From an uncultured Alphaproteobacteria bacterium (GTDB lineage Bacteria; Pseudomonadota; Alphaproteobacteria; HIMB59): a stretch of 64,000 nt of DNA. The notes under the pieces are model-generated. The model was not told the DNA's origin, ran no database searches, and was given only the letters and a program-made list of their open reading frames with translations. The position numbers and the translations under genes are program-made. Positions 1 to 8,268 of this stretch are shown here, in pieces; position 1 is the first letter of the stretch, and every line of letters starts with the position of its first letter. Where the stretch lies: positions 577,674 through 641,673 of the forward strand of contig CACMGP010000001.1 in the NCBI GenBank assembly GCA_902613185.1, given 5' to 3'.

Positions 1-81
1 TCTATGATGTTCGTCTACTTGCGGTAAAGATACACTCTCTTTTTTTAATATGGGATCAGGTGCATAAATAAGTTTTAACAT
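1..81 (-). CDS. def: Peptide deformylase, N-terminal fragment (cut by window edge)
   Basis: The reverse strand starts at an ATG (79-81) and reads 27 codons to the window edge without a stop. It begins MLKLIYAPDPILKKESVSLP, which matches the N-terminus of peptide deformylases (hydrophobic strand, then P-D-P-x-L-K/R). The enzyme removes the formyl group from the first Met of new proteins. Its catalytic motifs lie outside the window, so the call rests on the N-terminus alone. It lies downstream of recR on the same strand with a 74-bp gap. Confidence 0.7.
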   Translation of the reverse strand, partial: MLKLIYAPDPILKKESVSLPQVDEHHR

Positions 82-155
82 GAAATTAAATATAGGTTAA
101 TTTATACAGTGATTAGTGGCAATAAATCAAACTTTTACAGTGTTACTTTAAAAAT

Positions 156-752
156 TTAGCTTAAGTTTTTACGCGACTCTAATGCTGCTCCTAGAGTATT
201 ATCATCTAAATAATGAATTTCGCTTCCTACGGGAACACCATACGCAAGTTGGGTTATTCTAATATTTTGATTTTCAAGTTTATCCTTTATTACTAATGCC
301 GTGGTTTGTCCCTCAATTGTTGCGCTCAATGCTAGAATAATTTCTTGTACTTGATTGTTGATAATTCTTTCTTTGAGTTTGTTTAAATTTAAATCTTGTT
401 CTGTGAAATTCTTTGAGGCTGATAGAAGTCCACCAATAACGTGATAGAGACCTTTATGATATCCAGATCTTTCAAATGCCCAAACATCAGCCATGTCTTC
501 GACAATACATATAGTAGTTTTTAATCTATTATCTGAAGAGCAAATTTTGCAAGGAGCAATGACGTCTAATATTCCACAATCGGTACACTTTTTTACCACA
601 GATGCAGTCTCTTTTATACTCTCTCCTAAAGGTAACATTAATTCTTGTTTATTCTTCATCAAATATAAGGCTATTCTTTGCGCAGAGCGCTGCCCAATTC
701 CAGGCAGTCTAGAAATTAAATTAATAAATTTTTGAAGTTCGTCTTGTGACAA
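156..752 (-). CDS. recR: Recombination mediator RecR
   Basis: RecR works with RecO and RecF to load RecA onto SSB-coated single-stranded DNA gaps. The 198 residues match the usual length. The N-terminus has the helix-hairpin-helix (LPGIGQRSAQRIALYL, residues about 16-31). A zinc module uses Cys56, 59, 68 and 71, and a Toprim domain starts near residue 79 (CIVEDMADVWAFE). It is the last gene of the run dnaX-ybaB-recR and starts 2 nt after ybaB ends, so translational coupling is likely. This gene order is classical in bacteria. Nothing in the protein looks degenerate. Confidence 0.97.
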   Translation of the reverse strand: MSQDELQKFINLISRLPGIGQRSAQRIALYLMKNKQELMLPLGESIKETASVVKKCTDCGILDVIAPCKICSSDNRLKTTICIVEDMADVWAFERSGYHKGLYHVIGGLLSASKNFTEQDLNLNKLKERIINNQVQEIILALSATIEGQTTALVIKDKLENQNIRITQLAYGVPVGSEIHYLDDNTLGAALESRKNLS

Positions 753-754
753 TT

Positions 755-1090
755 TTAAAAAGGCATCTTCATTCCTGGAGGTAATGGTAATCCTCCAGTT
801 ATTTTTTTCATTTCTTCAGCTGACATTTCCTCAACTTTTTCTTTTGCTTGATTAAGAGCAGCTTTGATTAAATCCTCAAGTACCTCTTTTTCATCAGAAG
901 ATAACAGTGATGGATCAATATCAATAGATTGAACAATTTGTTTACCATTCATAATCACTTTGACCATTCCACCTCCAGACTCGGCTTCAACAGTTTTATT
1001 TTCCAATTCCTTCTGCATTTCTTGCATTTTTGTTTGCATTTCTTGGACTTTTTTCATCATACCGCCCATATTACCCATCATTTTCGTCAC
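755..1090 (-). CDS. ybaB: YbaB/EbfC family nucleoid-associated protein
   Basis: A small DNA-binding protein of the YbaB/EbfC family, found between dnaX and recR in many bacteria and thought to bind DNA as a dimer and help organise the nucleoid. The 111 residues start with a Met/Gly-rich segment and a long amphipathic helix (VQEMQTKMQEMQKELE), followed by the conserved GGGMVKVIMNGK region and a Gly/Pro-rich end (ITGGLPLPPGMKMPF). Its start lies 20 bp inside the end of dnaX, so it is probably co-translated with it. The direct biochemical role is known only for homologues. Confidence 0.95.
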   Translation of the reverse strand: MTKMMGNMGGMMKKVQEMQTKMQEMQKELENKTVEAESGGGMVKVIMNGKQIVQSIDIDPSLLSSDEKEVLEDLIKAALNQAKEKVEEMSAEEMKKITGGLPLPPGMKMPF

Positions 1091-2675
1091 CTCTTTCTAA
1101 TTCTTCAATATCTATAATCTTTGCATTAGGAAATTTAGCAAGAACTTTTTTAAACTCATCAGTCTTCATTTCTTGCTCAATTAACTCTTGTTTATATAGA
1201 GACTTAATTTTCTCTATAGTTGTTATTTCTTTTTTCTCAGTGACCTCAATCTGATATTCAGTCATAATATTTTTATATAGCTCTTCACTTCCATTAAAAT
1301 TTTTATCAATAACATTAATATGGAGTATTTTATTTTTTTCTGAGAATTCAATTACTTGAATATTTTCCATAATAATTCCTGCCATTAAAGGTGAAAAATT
1401 TTTTCCATAATATTGAAAAAAAAGATTATGCATATCAATTTTATCTTTTAAAGACTTCTCTGGTAATTGATTTACTTTATTTTGAATTACTTGTTCAAGG
1501 TTAGGTGAGGCTTGACTTACATTTTGATTGATTTCAGACTTTTTTTTTTCTTCTGAGACTGTTGATTGATTATCATTTAATAGGAATGCGCACCTTAGAA
1601 GAACCATTTCTAAAGTTATGTGTGGTTGAGGTGAAATTTTAATTTCATCATATCCTTTCATTAAGCTTTGCCAAAAAATATTAAGCTTACCTTGGTCAAA
1701 TTGAATAATGTACGAGGCAAAATTTTTATCTTCTTCAGTCAAGAACTCATCATTAAGAAGTTCTTTATTTATTTTTAATTTACATGACCAATTTATTATA
1801 TTCATCATATCTTCTATAATTTTAGAGGTCTCTGATCCTCTTTGATACATTTCATCAAGCATAGCTATTAATTTTGGAAGATTATTATTTAAAATATGTT
1901 TAGATAATTCATATAAATCAGTTTGCTTTGCAAAACCAAGCATGTTGATGATTTCTTCTACAGTAATTTCTTTTTGAGATTTGAATACATTAGCTTGGTC
2001 TAATATACTAAGTGAGTCCCTAACTGAACCTTCGCTAGCCTTTACTATTAAATTTAATGCATTCTTCGATATCGATATAGCCTCTTTTTCAGCAATACCC
2101 TCTAGAAAATTTAACAAAGTACTCTTATCAACTCGTCTAAGATCAAATCTTTGGCATCTCGAAAGAATTGTTATCGGAACTTTAGATATTTCTGTAGTTG
2201 CGAATATGAATTTTGAGTGAGGCGGTGGCTCTTCAAGAGTTTTTAGTAGTGCATTAAAAGCACTTTTAGATAACATGTGTACTTCGTCAATTATATAAAC
2301 TTTATATTTTCCAAGAACTGGATTATATTTTACGTTCTCAATTATATCTCTTGCGTTTTCTACACTTGTGTTCGACGCAGCATCAATTTCTATAACATCC
2401 GGGTGTCTATCCTCAGTGATAGCTTTAGCTTGTTCACAATTATCTAAATCAGGTTTGTTGTTGTTATCAAAAACTGTACAATTTAACATTTTAGCTACAA
2501 TTCTTGCCGTTGTTGTTTTGCCTACACCACGAATACCAGTGAAAATATAAGCATTAGGAATTTTATTAAGCTCAATTGATTTTTGGATGGTATCAACCAA
2601 ATACTCTTGTCCAATCAAATCTTGAAAGTTTGAAGGTCTATATTTTAATGCTAGGATTTTAGATTGATTTTTCAT
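1071..2675 (-). CDS. dnaX: DNA polymerase III subunit gamma/tau
   Basis: Clamp-loader ATPase of the replicative polymerase. At 534 residues it is long enough to be tau. The Walker A motif (GIRGVGKTT, about 48-55), Walker B/DExx box (VYIIDEVHML, about 127-134) and sensor 1 with arginine finger (TILSRCQRFD) are intact. The usual zinc module has four Cys, but here only Cys66 and Cys80 remain and the CxxC pair is gone. The C-terminal third is poorly conserved, as is common. I saw no clear slippery frameshift site making gamma. The gene starts only about 13 nt after the SRP RNA and overlaps ybaB by 20 bp. Confidence 0.97.
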   Translation of the reverse strand: MKNQSKILALKYRPSNFQDLIGQEYLVDTIQKSIELNKIPNAYIFTGIRGVGKTTTARIVAKMLNCTVFDNNNKPDLDNCEQAKAITEDRHPDVIEIDAASNTSVENARDIIENVKYNPVLGKYKVYIIDEVHMLSKSAFNALLKTLEEPPPHSKFIFATTEISKVPITILSRCQRFDLRRVDKSTLLNFLEGIAEKEAISISKNALNLIVKASEGSVRDSLSILDQANVFKSQKEITVEEIINMLGFAKQTDLYELSKHILNNNLPKLIAMLDEMYQRGSETSKIIEDMMNIINWSCKLKINKELLNDEFLTEEDKNFASYIIQFDQGKLNIFWQSLMKGYDEIKISPQPHITLEMVLLRCAFLLNDNQSTVSEEKKKSEINQNVSQASPNLEQVIQNKVNQLPEKSLKDKIDMHNLFFQYYGKNFSPLMAGIIMENIQVIEFSEKNKILHINVIDKNFNGSEELYKNIMTEYQIEVTEKKEITTIEKIKSLYKQELIEQEMKTDEFKKVLAKFPNAKIIDIEELERGDENDG

Positions 2676-2685
2676 TACAGACTTG

Positions 2686-2777
2686 CAGGAGAATTACACG
2701 ACCCAATTCTTTATGTTACGGCTGCTTTCTTTCGAACCTGACCGGATTGGCATAAAAAACTGCCCATGTAATTCTCA
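2686..2777 (-). ncRNA. ffs: Small signal recognition particle RNA (4.5S type)
   Basis: Read on the reverse strand, the region holds the SRP RNA core GTCAGGTTCGAAAGAAAGC followed by AGCC. It aligns without gaps to the E. coli 4.5S helix 8 (GUCAGGUCCGGAAGGAAGCAGCC), including the symmetric and asymmetric loops that bind the Ffh M domain. The ends are closed by a perfect 10-bp stem, GAGAATTACA with TGTAATTCTC (2767-2776 and 2689-2698). This RNA joins Ffh and FtsY, both in this window, to target membrane proteins. The ends given are approximate (about 90 nt). No terminator separates it from dnaX. Confidence 0.93.
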
Positions 2778-2783
2778 AATTAT

Positions 2784-2812
2784 CTTATAGCAGTATTAAA
2801 TGAAAATATGAA
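2784..2812 (-). promoter_or_regulatory. Putative sigma-70 promoter of ffs/dnaX
   Basis: On the reverse strand TTCATA (2807-2812) and TATAAG (2784-2789) are separated by 17 nt. The -10 box ends about 7 nt before the first paired base of the SRP RNA, so the spacing fits transcription starting at the 5' end of ffs. The -35 box matches TTGACA at four of six positions. The promoter fills the gap between the pheA stop codon and ffs. Inferred from pattern only. Confidence 0.5.
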
Positions 2813-2813
2813 G

Positions 2814-3653
2814 TTATTGTCTTACCCGATATGGAGATTTTTCAAAAACTCCTAATTTTCTGACTTTTGAGCAGTAATGATACATATCATCTAAAGCAAA
2901 TTTGGTATTATCTTGTTCAGGGTGTCCTTCAATTTCACAATAAAATTGTGTTATTACAAAGTCAGCTCCGTAATTATAACTTTCAAGTTTTATCATATTT
3001 ACATTATTAGTTGCAAAACCACCCATTACTTTAAATAAAGAACCTGGTGTATTTTTTACGGAAAATAGAAATGATGATATATAAGTCTTTTTTTTGTCAA
3101 ATTCTAAGTTTTCGTTTTTAGACATGACATAGAATCTTGTAATGTTATTTAAAGAGTTTGCAAAATTCTCATCAATTACTTTTAATCCATATGTCTTACC
3201 TGCCAAGCTTGAAGCAATTGCGGCAGTATCAAGTATTTTTTCATCAGAAATAGTTTTTGCAGAGCCAGCAGTGTCAGCTCCAATCAAAATATTTAAATCT
3301 AATTTTTGGATTTTATCACTACATTGTGCCAAAGCCTGTTCGTGACTTAAAATATTTTTAATATTTTCGATTTTACTATCTGGATGTATTAAGAGCTTGT
3401 GTTCAACTTTTTGGAAATGTTCGAAGTTTATATGCAAATTAGACTTAGGTATTAAACGATGAATATCAGCAACTCTCCCTGCAGCAGAATTTTCAATTGG
3501 AATCATAGCATAATCGACGTTACCCGACTCTGCTTCATTCAAAGCAATCTCAAATGTTTTGCATGGAAGTGTTTCTGCACCTGAAAAAAAATCTTTTACA
3601 GCCAATTGACTGTAAGCTCCATCAACTCCTTGGAAAGATATTCTTTTACTCAT
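2814..3653 (-). CDS. pheA: Prephenate dehydratase
   Basis: Converts prephenate to phenylpyruvate in phenylalanine synthesis. The 279-residue stand-alone form has no chorismate mutase domain. It begins ISFQGVDGAYSQLA, and the catalytic domain ends with the conserved Thr-Arg-Phe (NNITRFYVMS). An ACT regulatory domain follows (about 190-270; FSVKNTPGSLFKVMGGFATN). The ACT motif usually written ESRP reads ESYN here, close to forms common in alphaproteobacteria. The start overlaps the end of kdsB by 8 bp. Pairing with kdsB and a cytochrome c gene is a known alphaproteobacterial arrangement. Confidence 0.95.
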   Translation of the reverse strand: MSKRISFQGVDGAYSQLAVKDFFSGAETLPCKTFEIALNEAESGNVDYAMIPIENSAAGRVADIHRLIPKSNLHINFEHFQKVEHKLLIHPDSKIENIKNILSHEQALAQCSDKIQKLDLNILIGADTAGSAKTISDEKILDTAAIASSLAGKTYGLKVIDENFANSLNNITRFYVMSKNENLEFDKKKTYISSFLFSVKNTPGSLFKVMGGFATNNVNMIKLESYNYGADFVITQFYCEIEGHPEQDNTKFALDDMYHYCSKVRKLGVFEKSPYRVRQ

Positions 3654-4365
3654 TTTTTAAAATTAATTGATTTACTCTATCTAAATCCTCTTTTGTATCA
3701 ACACCCAAAATCTCCTCCTTTATTATAGAAATTCCAATTTTACTAGTATTGATTATCCGAAGTTGTTCTAATTTTTCATCAAGTTCTCTTTGGGTTTGAG
3801 GCATAGAGATAAAATCTAATAAGAATTTTTTATGATAAGCATACACTCCAATATGATGAAATACATTTTTATTAATTTTTAAATTGCTATCAAGTATTCT
3901 TGAAAAATTTGAAGCATAATTTAGTTGATCTATTGTGACTTTTACTCTGGAACTATTTTTAGCCTCATCAATGTTAATAAATGGGCACGCTAGAGTGCTA
4001 ATTTGGAATTGTGATAATTTCTCTTTTAGTAATTGCAAGTGATTGGCACTAATGAATGGCATATCTCCCTGAACATTAATAACAAATTTAAATTTTTTCA
4101 TTTTCTCTAATTTTCTTACTGCCTCTCCAATTCTATCAGTACCAGACATATGATTAGGATTTGTCATGATAAATTTTAGTTTCATTTCTTCGCAATATTC
4201 TCTTACTTCTTGATCACATATGGCTAACAATAAATTGTCCGTGATATCCGATACACGTTTGTAAATATAATGAAGCATGGGTAAGTCTCCAATCTTTGCA
4301 AAAGGTTTATTCGGAAATCTAGAAGCCTTTAGTCTGATTGGTATAACTATTATAGTATCGTTCAT
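3646..4365 (-). CDS. kdsB: 3-deoxy-manno-octulosonate cytidylyltransferase (CMP-KDO synthetase)
   Basis: Activates KDO with CTP to give CMP-KDO for the lipid A inner core, so the cell probably makes KDO-containing LPS. The 239 residues begin with the nucleotide-binding signature IVIPIRLKASRFPNKPFAKI. The FVINVQGDMPFI motif provides the metal-binding Asp, and VFHHIGVYAYHK is also typical. It is the first gene of the minus-strand kdsB-pheA pair, and the divergent cytochrome c gene starts 60 bp away. Confidence 0.95.
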   Translation of the reverse strand: MNDTIIVIPIRLKASRFPNKPFAKIGDLPMLHYIYKRVSDITDNLLLAICDQEVREYCEEMKLKFIMTNPNHMSGTDRIGEAVRKLEKMKKFKFVINVQGDMPFISANHLQLLKEKLSQFQISTLACPFINIDEAKNSSRVKVTIDQLNYASNFSRILDSNLKINKNVFHHIGVYAYHKKFLLDFISMPQTQRELDEKLEQLRIINTSKIGISIIKEEILGVDTKEDLDRVNQLILKNE

Positions 4366-4425
4366 TAATGCGACAAAAATCCGTTTTAAGTGCTATATTT
4401 TTAAACATAGACTTCTCTATCAAAT

Positions 4426-4944
4426 ATGGAAACCAATAAAATTCTAGGGGCAATAATCCTTGCCCTTTTGTTAGCTGCTGTTTTCTCTAAAGTTGCGGAT
4501 ATGGCTATTCATCCAGAGTTTCCCGATGAACTAGCTTATAAAATTGAGGTCCCAGAGGGTGGTGTATCCTCAGAAATAAAGGAAGAGGTTAATATATTTG
4601 AGGTTCTTCCTGAAATAACCCCTATGTTAGCTTCAGCAAGTATGGAAAACGGCGAAAAAATTTTTAAAAAATGTGCCTCTTGTCACACACAAGTTAAAGG
4701 TGGAGAAAACAAAGTAGGTCCTGCTATGTGGGGAATAGTAAATAGATCAAAGGGATCTATGGAAGGTTTTGCATATTCTGGTGCTTTGGTAGAATTTGGT
4801 GGTGATTGGAATGTTGAAGAGTTAAACAAATTTTTGTTAAAACCTAAAAAGTATATAGTTGGAACAAAAATGAATTATAATGGTATAAAAAAAGACCAAG
4901 ATAGAGCCGATTTAATTAAATGGCTAAGTTCTCTTAGCGATTAG
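4426..4944 (+). CDS. Membrane-anchored c-type cytochrome (CycM-like)
   Basis: A class I c-type cytochrome tethered to the periplasmic face of the inner membrane, resembling the alphaproteobacterial CycM/c552 type that passes electrons from the bc1 complex to the terminal oxidase. Residues about 7-23 form an uncleaved N-terminal membrane helix, followed by a linker of about 45 residues. The haem site CASCH uses Cys83, Cys86 and His87, and the Met ligand is probably the one in VGTKMNYNG. The divergent kdsB-pheA neighbours fit the usual cycM context. The exact redox partners are inferred. Confidence 0.88.
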   Translation: METNKILGAIILALLLAAVFSKVADMAIHPEFPDELAYKIEVPEGGVSSEIKEEVNIFEVLPEITPMLASASMENGEKIFKKCASCHTQVKGGENKVGPAMWGIVNRSKGSMEGFAYSGALVEFGGDWNVEELNKFLLKPKKYIVGTKMNYNGIKKDQDRADLIKWLSSLSD

Positions 4945-4981
4945 AGTTTTCATTCATTAAATTTTCAATATCATATAAATA

Positions 4982-6679
4982 ATGAGTTCTGTATCCATAG
5001 ATTCTAGTAAATTAAAAACTTTATTTGGAGCCTACTATGACAGAAGAATGATACGTATTCTTCTTTTAGGTATAATTAGTGGTTTCCCTTGGGTGTTAAT
5101 TGCAAGCGCACTATCTTTGTGGTTAAAGGAGGAGGGTTTAAGTAGAAGCACTATAGGTTGGGCTGGACTAATTTTTGGAGTATATGCATTCAATTTTTTA
5201 TGGGCACCAATAATCGATAGATTAAGACTTCCTTTTTTGACTAATAAGATGGGTCATAGGAAATCAATAATTATATTGATGCAAACAGTCATCTTAATAT
5301 GTCTTGTTATATGGAGTGTCTTAGAGCCAACACAAAACTTGGCTTTAATTATTGGAGTTGGGTTAGCTATAGCAATTTCATCTGCTACTCAAGACATAAC
5401 AATTGATGCTCTGAGAATCGAACAAATAAAGAAAGAGGAGACATCAAGCATGGCCGCAGGTGCAGCAATGGCTGTTGTTGGATGGTGGACTGGTTTTAAA
5501 CTTGGTGGATTTATTTGTCTTGAGATAGCTGAGAGACTTGAAATATCAGGTGTTGAGCAATATTGGCAAGTAACATTTATTTTTTTAATGGCAATTATTG
5601 TTTTATGCAACATAGGTCTATCTTTTATTCCGGAATCTAACAAAGAAAGATTTAAGCAAATGACTCAAACAGATATCAACAATACAAATGTGGAAAGTAT
5701 AAAATTTGCAAGCTATCTTTTTCTTGTGACTGGTGCATTAGTATTAGCGGTTGGTGTTTTCTTTGAAAAAATATGGTTTTTTAATGCCAGTTTTCACTTT
5801 ATTTCTATTGGGGTAATGTTTTATCTCGCTAAAATTTTCATAGAAAAATTTGGTGGTGTAAATCTCACAGGTTGTTTATTCATATTTTTAATTGGTTTGT
5901 GGTATTTATTTCTTTATTGGAGAAATGACCTAATTGGTGGCTTTCAAATAGGGATAGTTCTTGTTGCAACAAGTATTTTTTTTACAGTTCTCTCTATCTT
6001 TAGTAAAAATTTCAGAGATGCAAAATCCTTACCTAAATATTTCTACTACATAAACAATGTTGTAGCTAATCCATTAAGCAGTTTTCTGAGAAATAATGGT
6101 GTTAAAATAGGGATTTCTATTCTTGCTTTTGTATTTTTATTCAAAATAGGTGAGGCGTTTCTGGGAAGAATGAGTTTAGTTTTTTATAAAGAAATTGGTT
6201 TTTCAAAGGGCGATATAGCTATATTTTCAAAAGCATTAGGCTGGATTACAACCATAGTATTTACACTCATTGGGGGAGCTATTGCTATGAGATCTGGTAT
6301 TTTTAAGACATTAATAATTGCAGGTATTGCCATGGCTAGCACAAATGTTTTGTTTTCTGTGCTTGCTTGGGTGGGACCATCAAAATTTCTTTTTGCCTTT
6401 GCCGTAATATTAGATGACTTAGCAGCAGCATTTGCAACAGTTGCATTTGTTGCATTTATATCTCTTTTAGTTGATCGTAGTTTTACTGCTACTCAATATG
6501 CTTTATTAGCCTCTGTTGGAACAGCAGGAAGAACTTTACTAGCTTCTTCTTCTGGAGCATTAGTTGATGGGTTAGGGGGTAACTGGGGATTATTTTTCAT
6601 CATTACAGCTTTAATGGTAGTTCCCTCTTTAGTTTGTCTTTTATTAATTAAAAATAAAATTAAGTTTAATAAAGCTTAG
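4982..6679 (+). CDS. AmpG-like MFS permease
   Basis: A polytopic major facilitator protein of 565 residues. The start (LLLGIISGFPWVLIASALSL, then the IDR loop after LWAPIIDR) resembles AmpG and related PAT-family permeases, which import anhydromuropeptides released from peptidoglycan. It has about 14 hydrophobic segments, including an extra hydrophobic stretch (about 240-340) between the halves, as in AmpG. The gene starts 37 bp after the cytochrome gene. Substrate is not proven: PAT members also carry acetyl-CoA or siderophores. Its stop overlaps the convergent IalB gene by 4 bp. Confidence 0.78.
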   Translation: MSSVSIDSSKLKTLFGAYYDRRMIRILLLGIISGFPWVLIASALSLWLKEEGLSRSTIGWAGLIFGVYAFNFLWAPIIDRLRLPFLTNKMGHRKSIIILMQTVILICLVIWSVLEPTQNLALIIGVGLAIAISSATQDITIDALRIEQIKKEETSSMAAGAAMAVVGWWTGFKLGGFICLEIAERLEISGVEQYWQVTFIFLMAIIVLCNIGLSFIPESNKERFKQMTQTDINNTNVESIKFASYLFLVTGALVLAVGVFFEKIWFFNASFHFISIGVMFYLAKIFIEKFGGVNLTGCLFIFLIGLWYLFLYWRNDLIGGFQIGIVLVATSIFFTVLSIFSKNFRDAKSLPKYFYYINNVVANPLSSFLRNNGVKIGISILAFVFLFKIGEAFLGRMSLVFYKEIGFSKGDIAIFSKALGWITTIVFTLIGGAIAMRSGIFKTLIIAGIAMASTNVLFSVLAWVGPSKFLFAFAVILDDLAAAFATVAFVAFISLLVDRSFTATQYALLASVGTAGRTLLASSSGALVDGLGGNWGLFFIITALMVVPSLVCLLLIKNKIKFNKA

Positions 6680-7164
6680 TTAACCAGTGCAGAAGATAAT
6701 TTATTATAACCAGCCGTAAAACCAGATAATGAATACGTAATAGTCGCTTGTCTGTTATCTAATAATAATACTTTTAGATTAACTTGATTTCCAGCTTTGA
6801 AAAAATTAACAAAATTCTCTCCAATTATTTCTGCAACAAAACAAGCACTTTGGTTACAGTATGCATAATCTAATTCCAAAGGATCCTTGTCATCAATTTG
6901 TAAAGAAACTGGGCTCTTTAGATTTACAGCATGTGGAAAAGCTATTTGCATTTGAGTTAAATTTTCAGGATTTATAGTAATTGATAAATAGCTCACAACC
7001 TCCTCTGTATTTGGATCAAATACTAATTCTCTTAGTTCACAGATTTTTTGTTTTTGCTCCTCAACACAAGAAAATTGCCAAGCATCAAAATTTTCTTGCT
7101 CTAAAATATGCTCATCAGCAAATAAAATTCCTATTAATAAAAAATAACTAAGTATTATTCTCAT
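6676..7164 (-). CDS. IalB family periplasmic protein
   Basis: Resembles the invasion-associated locus B family, small secreted alphaproteobacterial proteins of uncertain function. The N-terminus MRIILSYFLLIGILFADEHI looks like a signal peptide. The body carries the family pattern: an N-terminal W/C segment (DAWQFSCVEE), a SLQIDD strand, then the CNQSACFVAEI Cys pair and a C-terminal SLSGF. I prefer the second Met because a basic residue follows it directly; an upstream ATG at 7177-7179 would add five residues. It meets the AmpG-like gene tail to tail. Free-living relatives keep this family, so no pathogenic role should be inferred. Confidence 0.8.
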   Translation of the reverse strand: MRIILSYFLLIGILFADEHILEQENFDAWQFSCVEEQKQKICELRELVFDPNTEEVVSYLSITINPENLTQMQIAFPHAVNLKSPVSLQIDDKDPLELDYAYCNQSACFVAEIIGENFVNFFKAGNQVNLKVLLLDNRQATITYSLSGFTAGYNKLSSALVN

Positions 7165-7212
7165 AAAAAAAGCATACATAATGTAAAATATTATCCAATA
7201 AGGAAATTTGTA

Positions 7213-8268
7213 CTATTTTAATTCGAGATGAATAATTTCATTATTAGATCCAATTCTCATTTTTGGACCCCAAGTGGCTGATCCTGAGCTAACGTACAAA
7301 TGGTTGTTATTATTTTTGTAAAGACCATAATTTTGTGGAAATTTAAGTTTTACTATTAAATTAAATGGAAAAATTTGACCATTGTGTGTATGACCCGAAA
7401 GCATTAAATTGGCTTTATATGAGGCTTTTTTCCAAATTGATGGTTTATGAACTATCAAAAGGTTGAATAAGTTTTCTTTAGAAAGTTTATCTACGTAATC
7501 CATTTTAGATTTATTAGAAATGTTATCAGAAAGGCCGATTAAATTTATTTCATCCAATTGTATTGACTCATTATCTAAAGTTTTTATTCCAACTGTGCAT
7601 AATTCATCAAGATGTTTTTTAAAATTTTGGACATAATATTCGTGATTTCCTGTTACAAAAAAAATAGGTTTATTTATTTTCTTAAATTCTTGAAGGTCGG
7701 AAATTTTAAATGCACTACTGTCAATTAAGTCACCACCAATTACTAAGAAACTAAAATCTAATTCACCGATTTTAGAAACTAATTTTTTTAGTGATAATGG
7801 ATCATTTGAACCAATGTGAACATCACTAATAAAAATAAATTTAATACTTTTACTAATATATTTCGACTCTATAGATAGTTTTTTAATTTTAAGTTTTTTG
7901 GAATTTACATATCCATAAAAAATTGCAGGTATTTGAAAAGTAAAAAACAGAAGTGCTAAATGAAAATCAATTAATATTTGTACATAGCTAATTATTATAA
8001 GAGGTAAAATAATAAAAAAAGATACTGTTCCAACTCCTATTCCCTCATAAACAAAAAACTTGATAATTTTATTAGTACTTTTTGATCTAAAATAATATAA
8101 ACAAATTCCAAAAACTATAGTAGTGCCCAACAGGGCTTCAAATAATGAAGTTGGCTTACCCAGCCAAGTTGACAAAATATCAAACGGAAAAATAAAAATA
8201 AGATATGAAAATACAAATAAAATTATATAAGAAATCAATGCATTAATTATTTTTTGGACTTTTATCAA
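7213..8268 (-). CDS. Membrane-anchored metallophosphoesterase (YkuE-like)
   Basis: A calcineurin-like phosphoesterase of 351 residues. The first 130 or so residues hold about four membrane helices. The catalytic domain follows with all metal-binding motifs: FISDVHIGS (DxH), VIGGDLID (GDxxD), FVTGNHEYY (GNHE) and LSGHTHNGQIFP (GHTH). Homologues such as YkuE act on lipid or cell-surface phosphoesters, possibly like UDP-diacylglucosamine hydrolases, but the substrate here is unknown. It overlaps the upstream EamA gene by 26 bp and is probably co-transcribed with it. Confidence 0.88.
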   Translation of the reverse strand: MIKVQKIINALISYIILFVFSYLIFIFPFDILSTWLGKPTSLFEALLGTTIVFGICLYYFRSKSTNKIIKFFVYEGIGVGTVSFFIILPLIIISYVQILIDFHLALLFFTFQIPAIFYGYVNSKKLKIKKLSIESKYISKSIKFIFISDVHIGSNDPLSLKKLVSKIGELDFSFLVIGGDLIDSSAFKISDLQEFKKINKPIFFVTGNHEYYVQNFKKHLDELCTVGIKTLDNESIQLDEINLIGLSDNISNKSKMDYVDKLSKENLFNLLIVHKPSIWKKASYKANLMLSGHTHNGQIFPFNLIVKLKFPQNYGLYKNNNNHLYVSSGSATWGPKMRIGSNNEIIHLELK

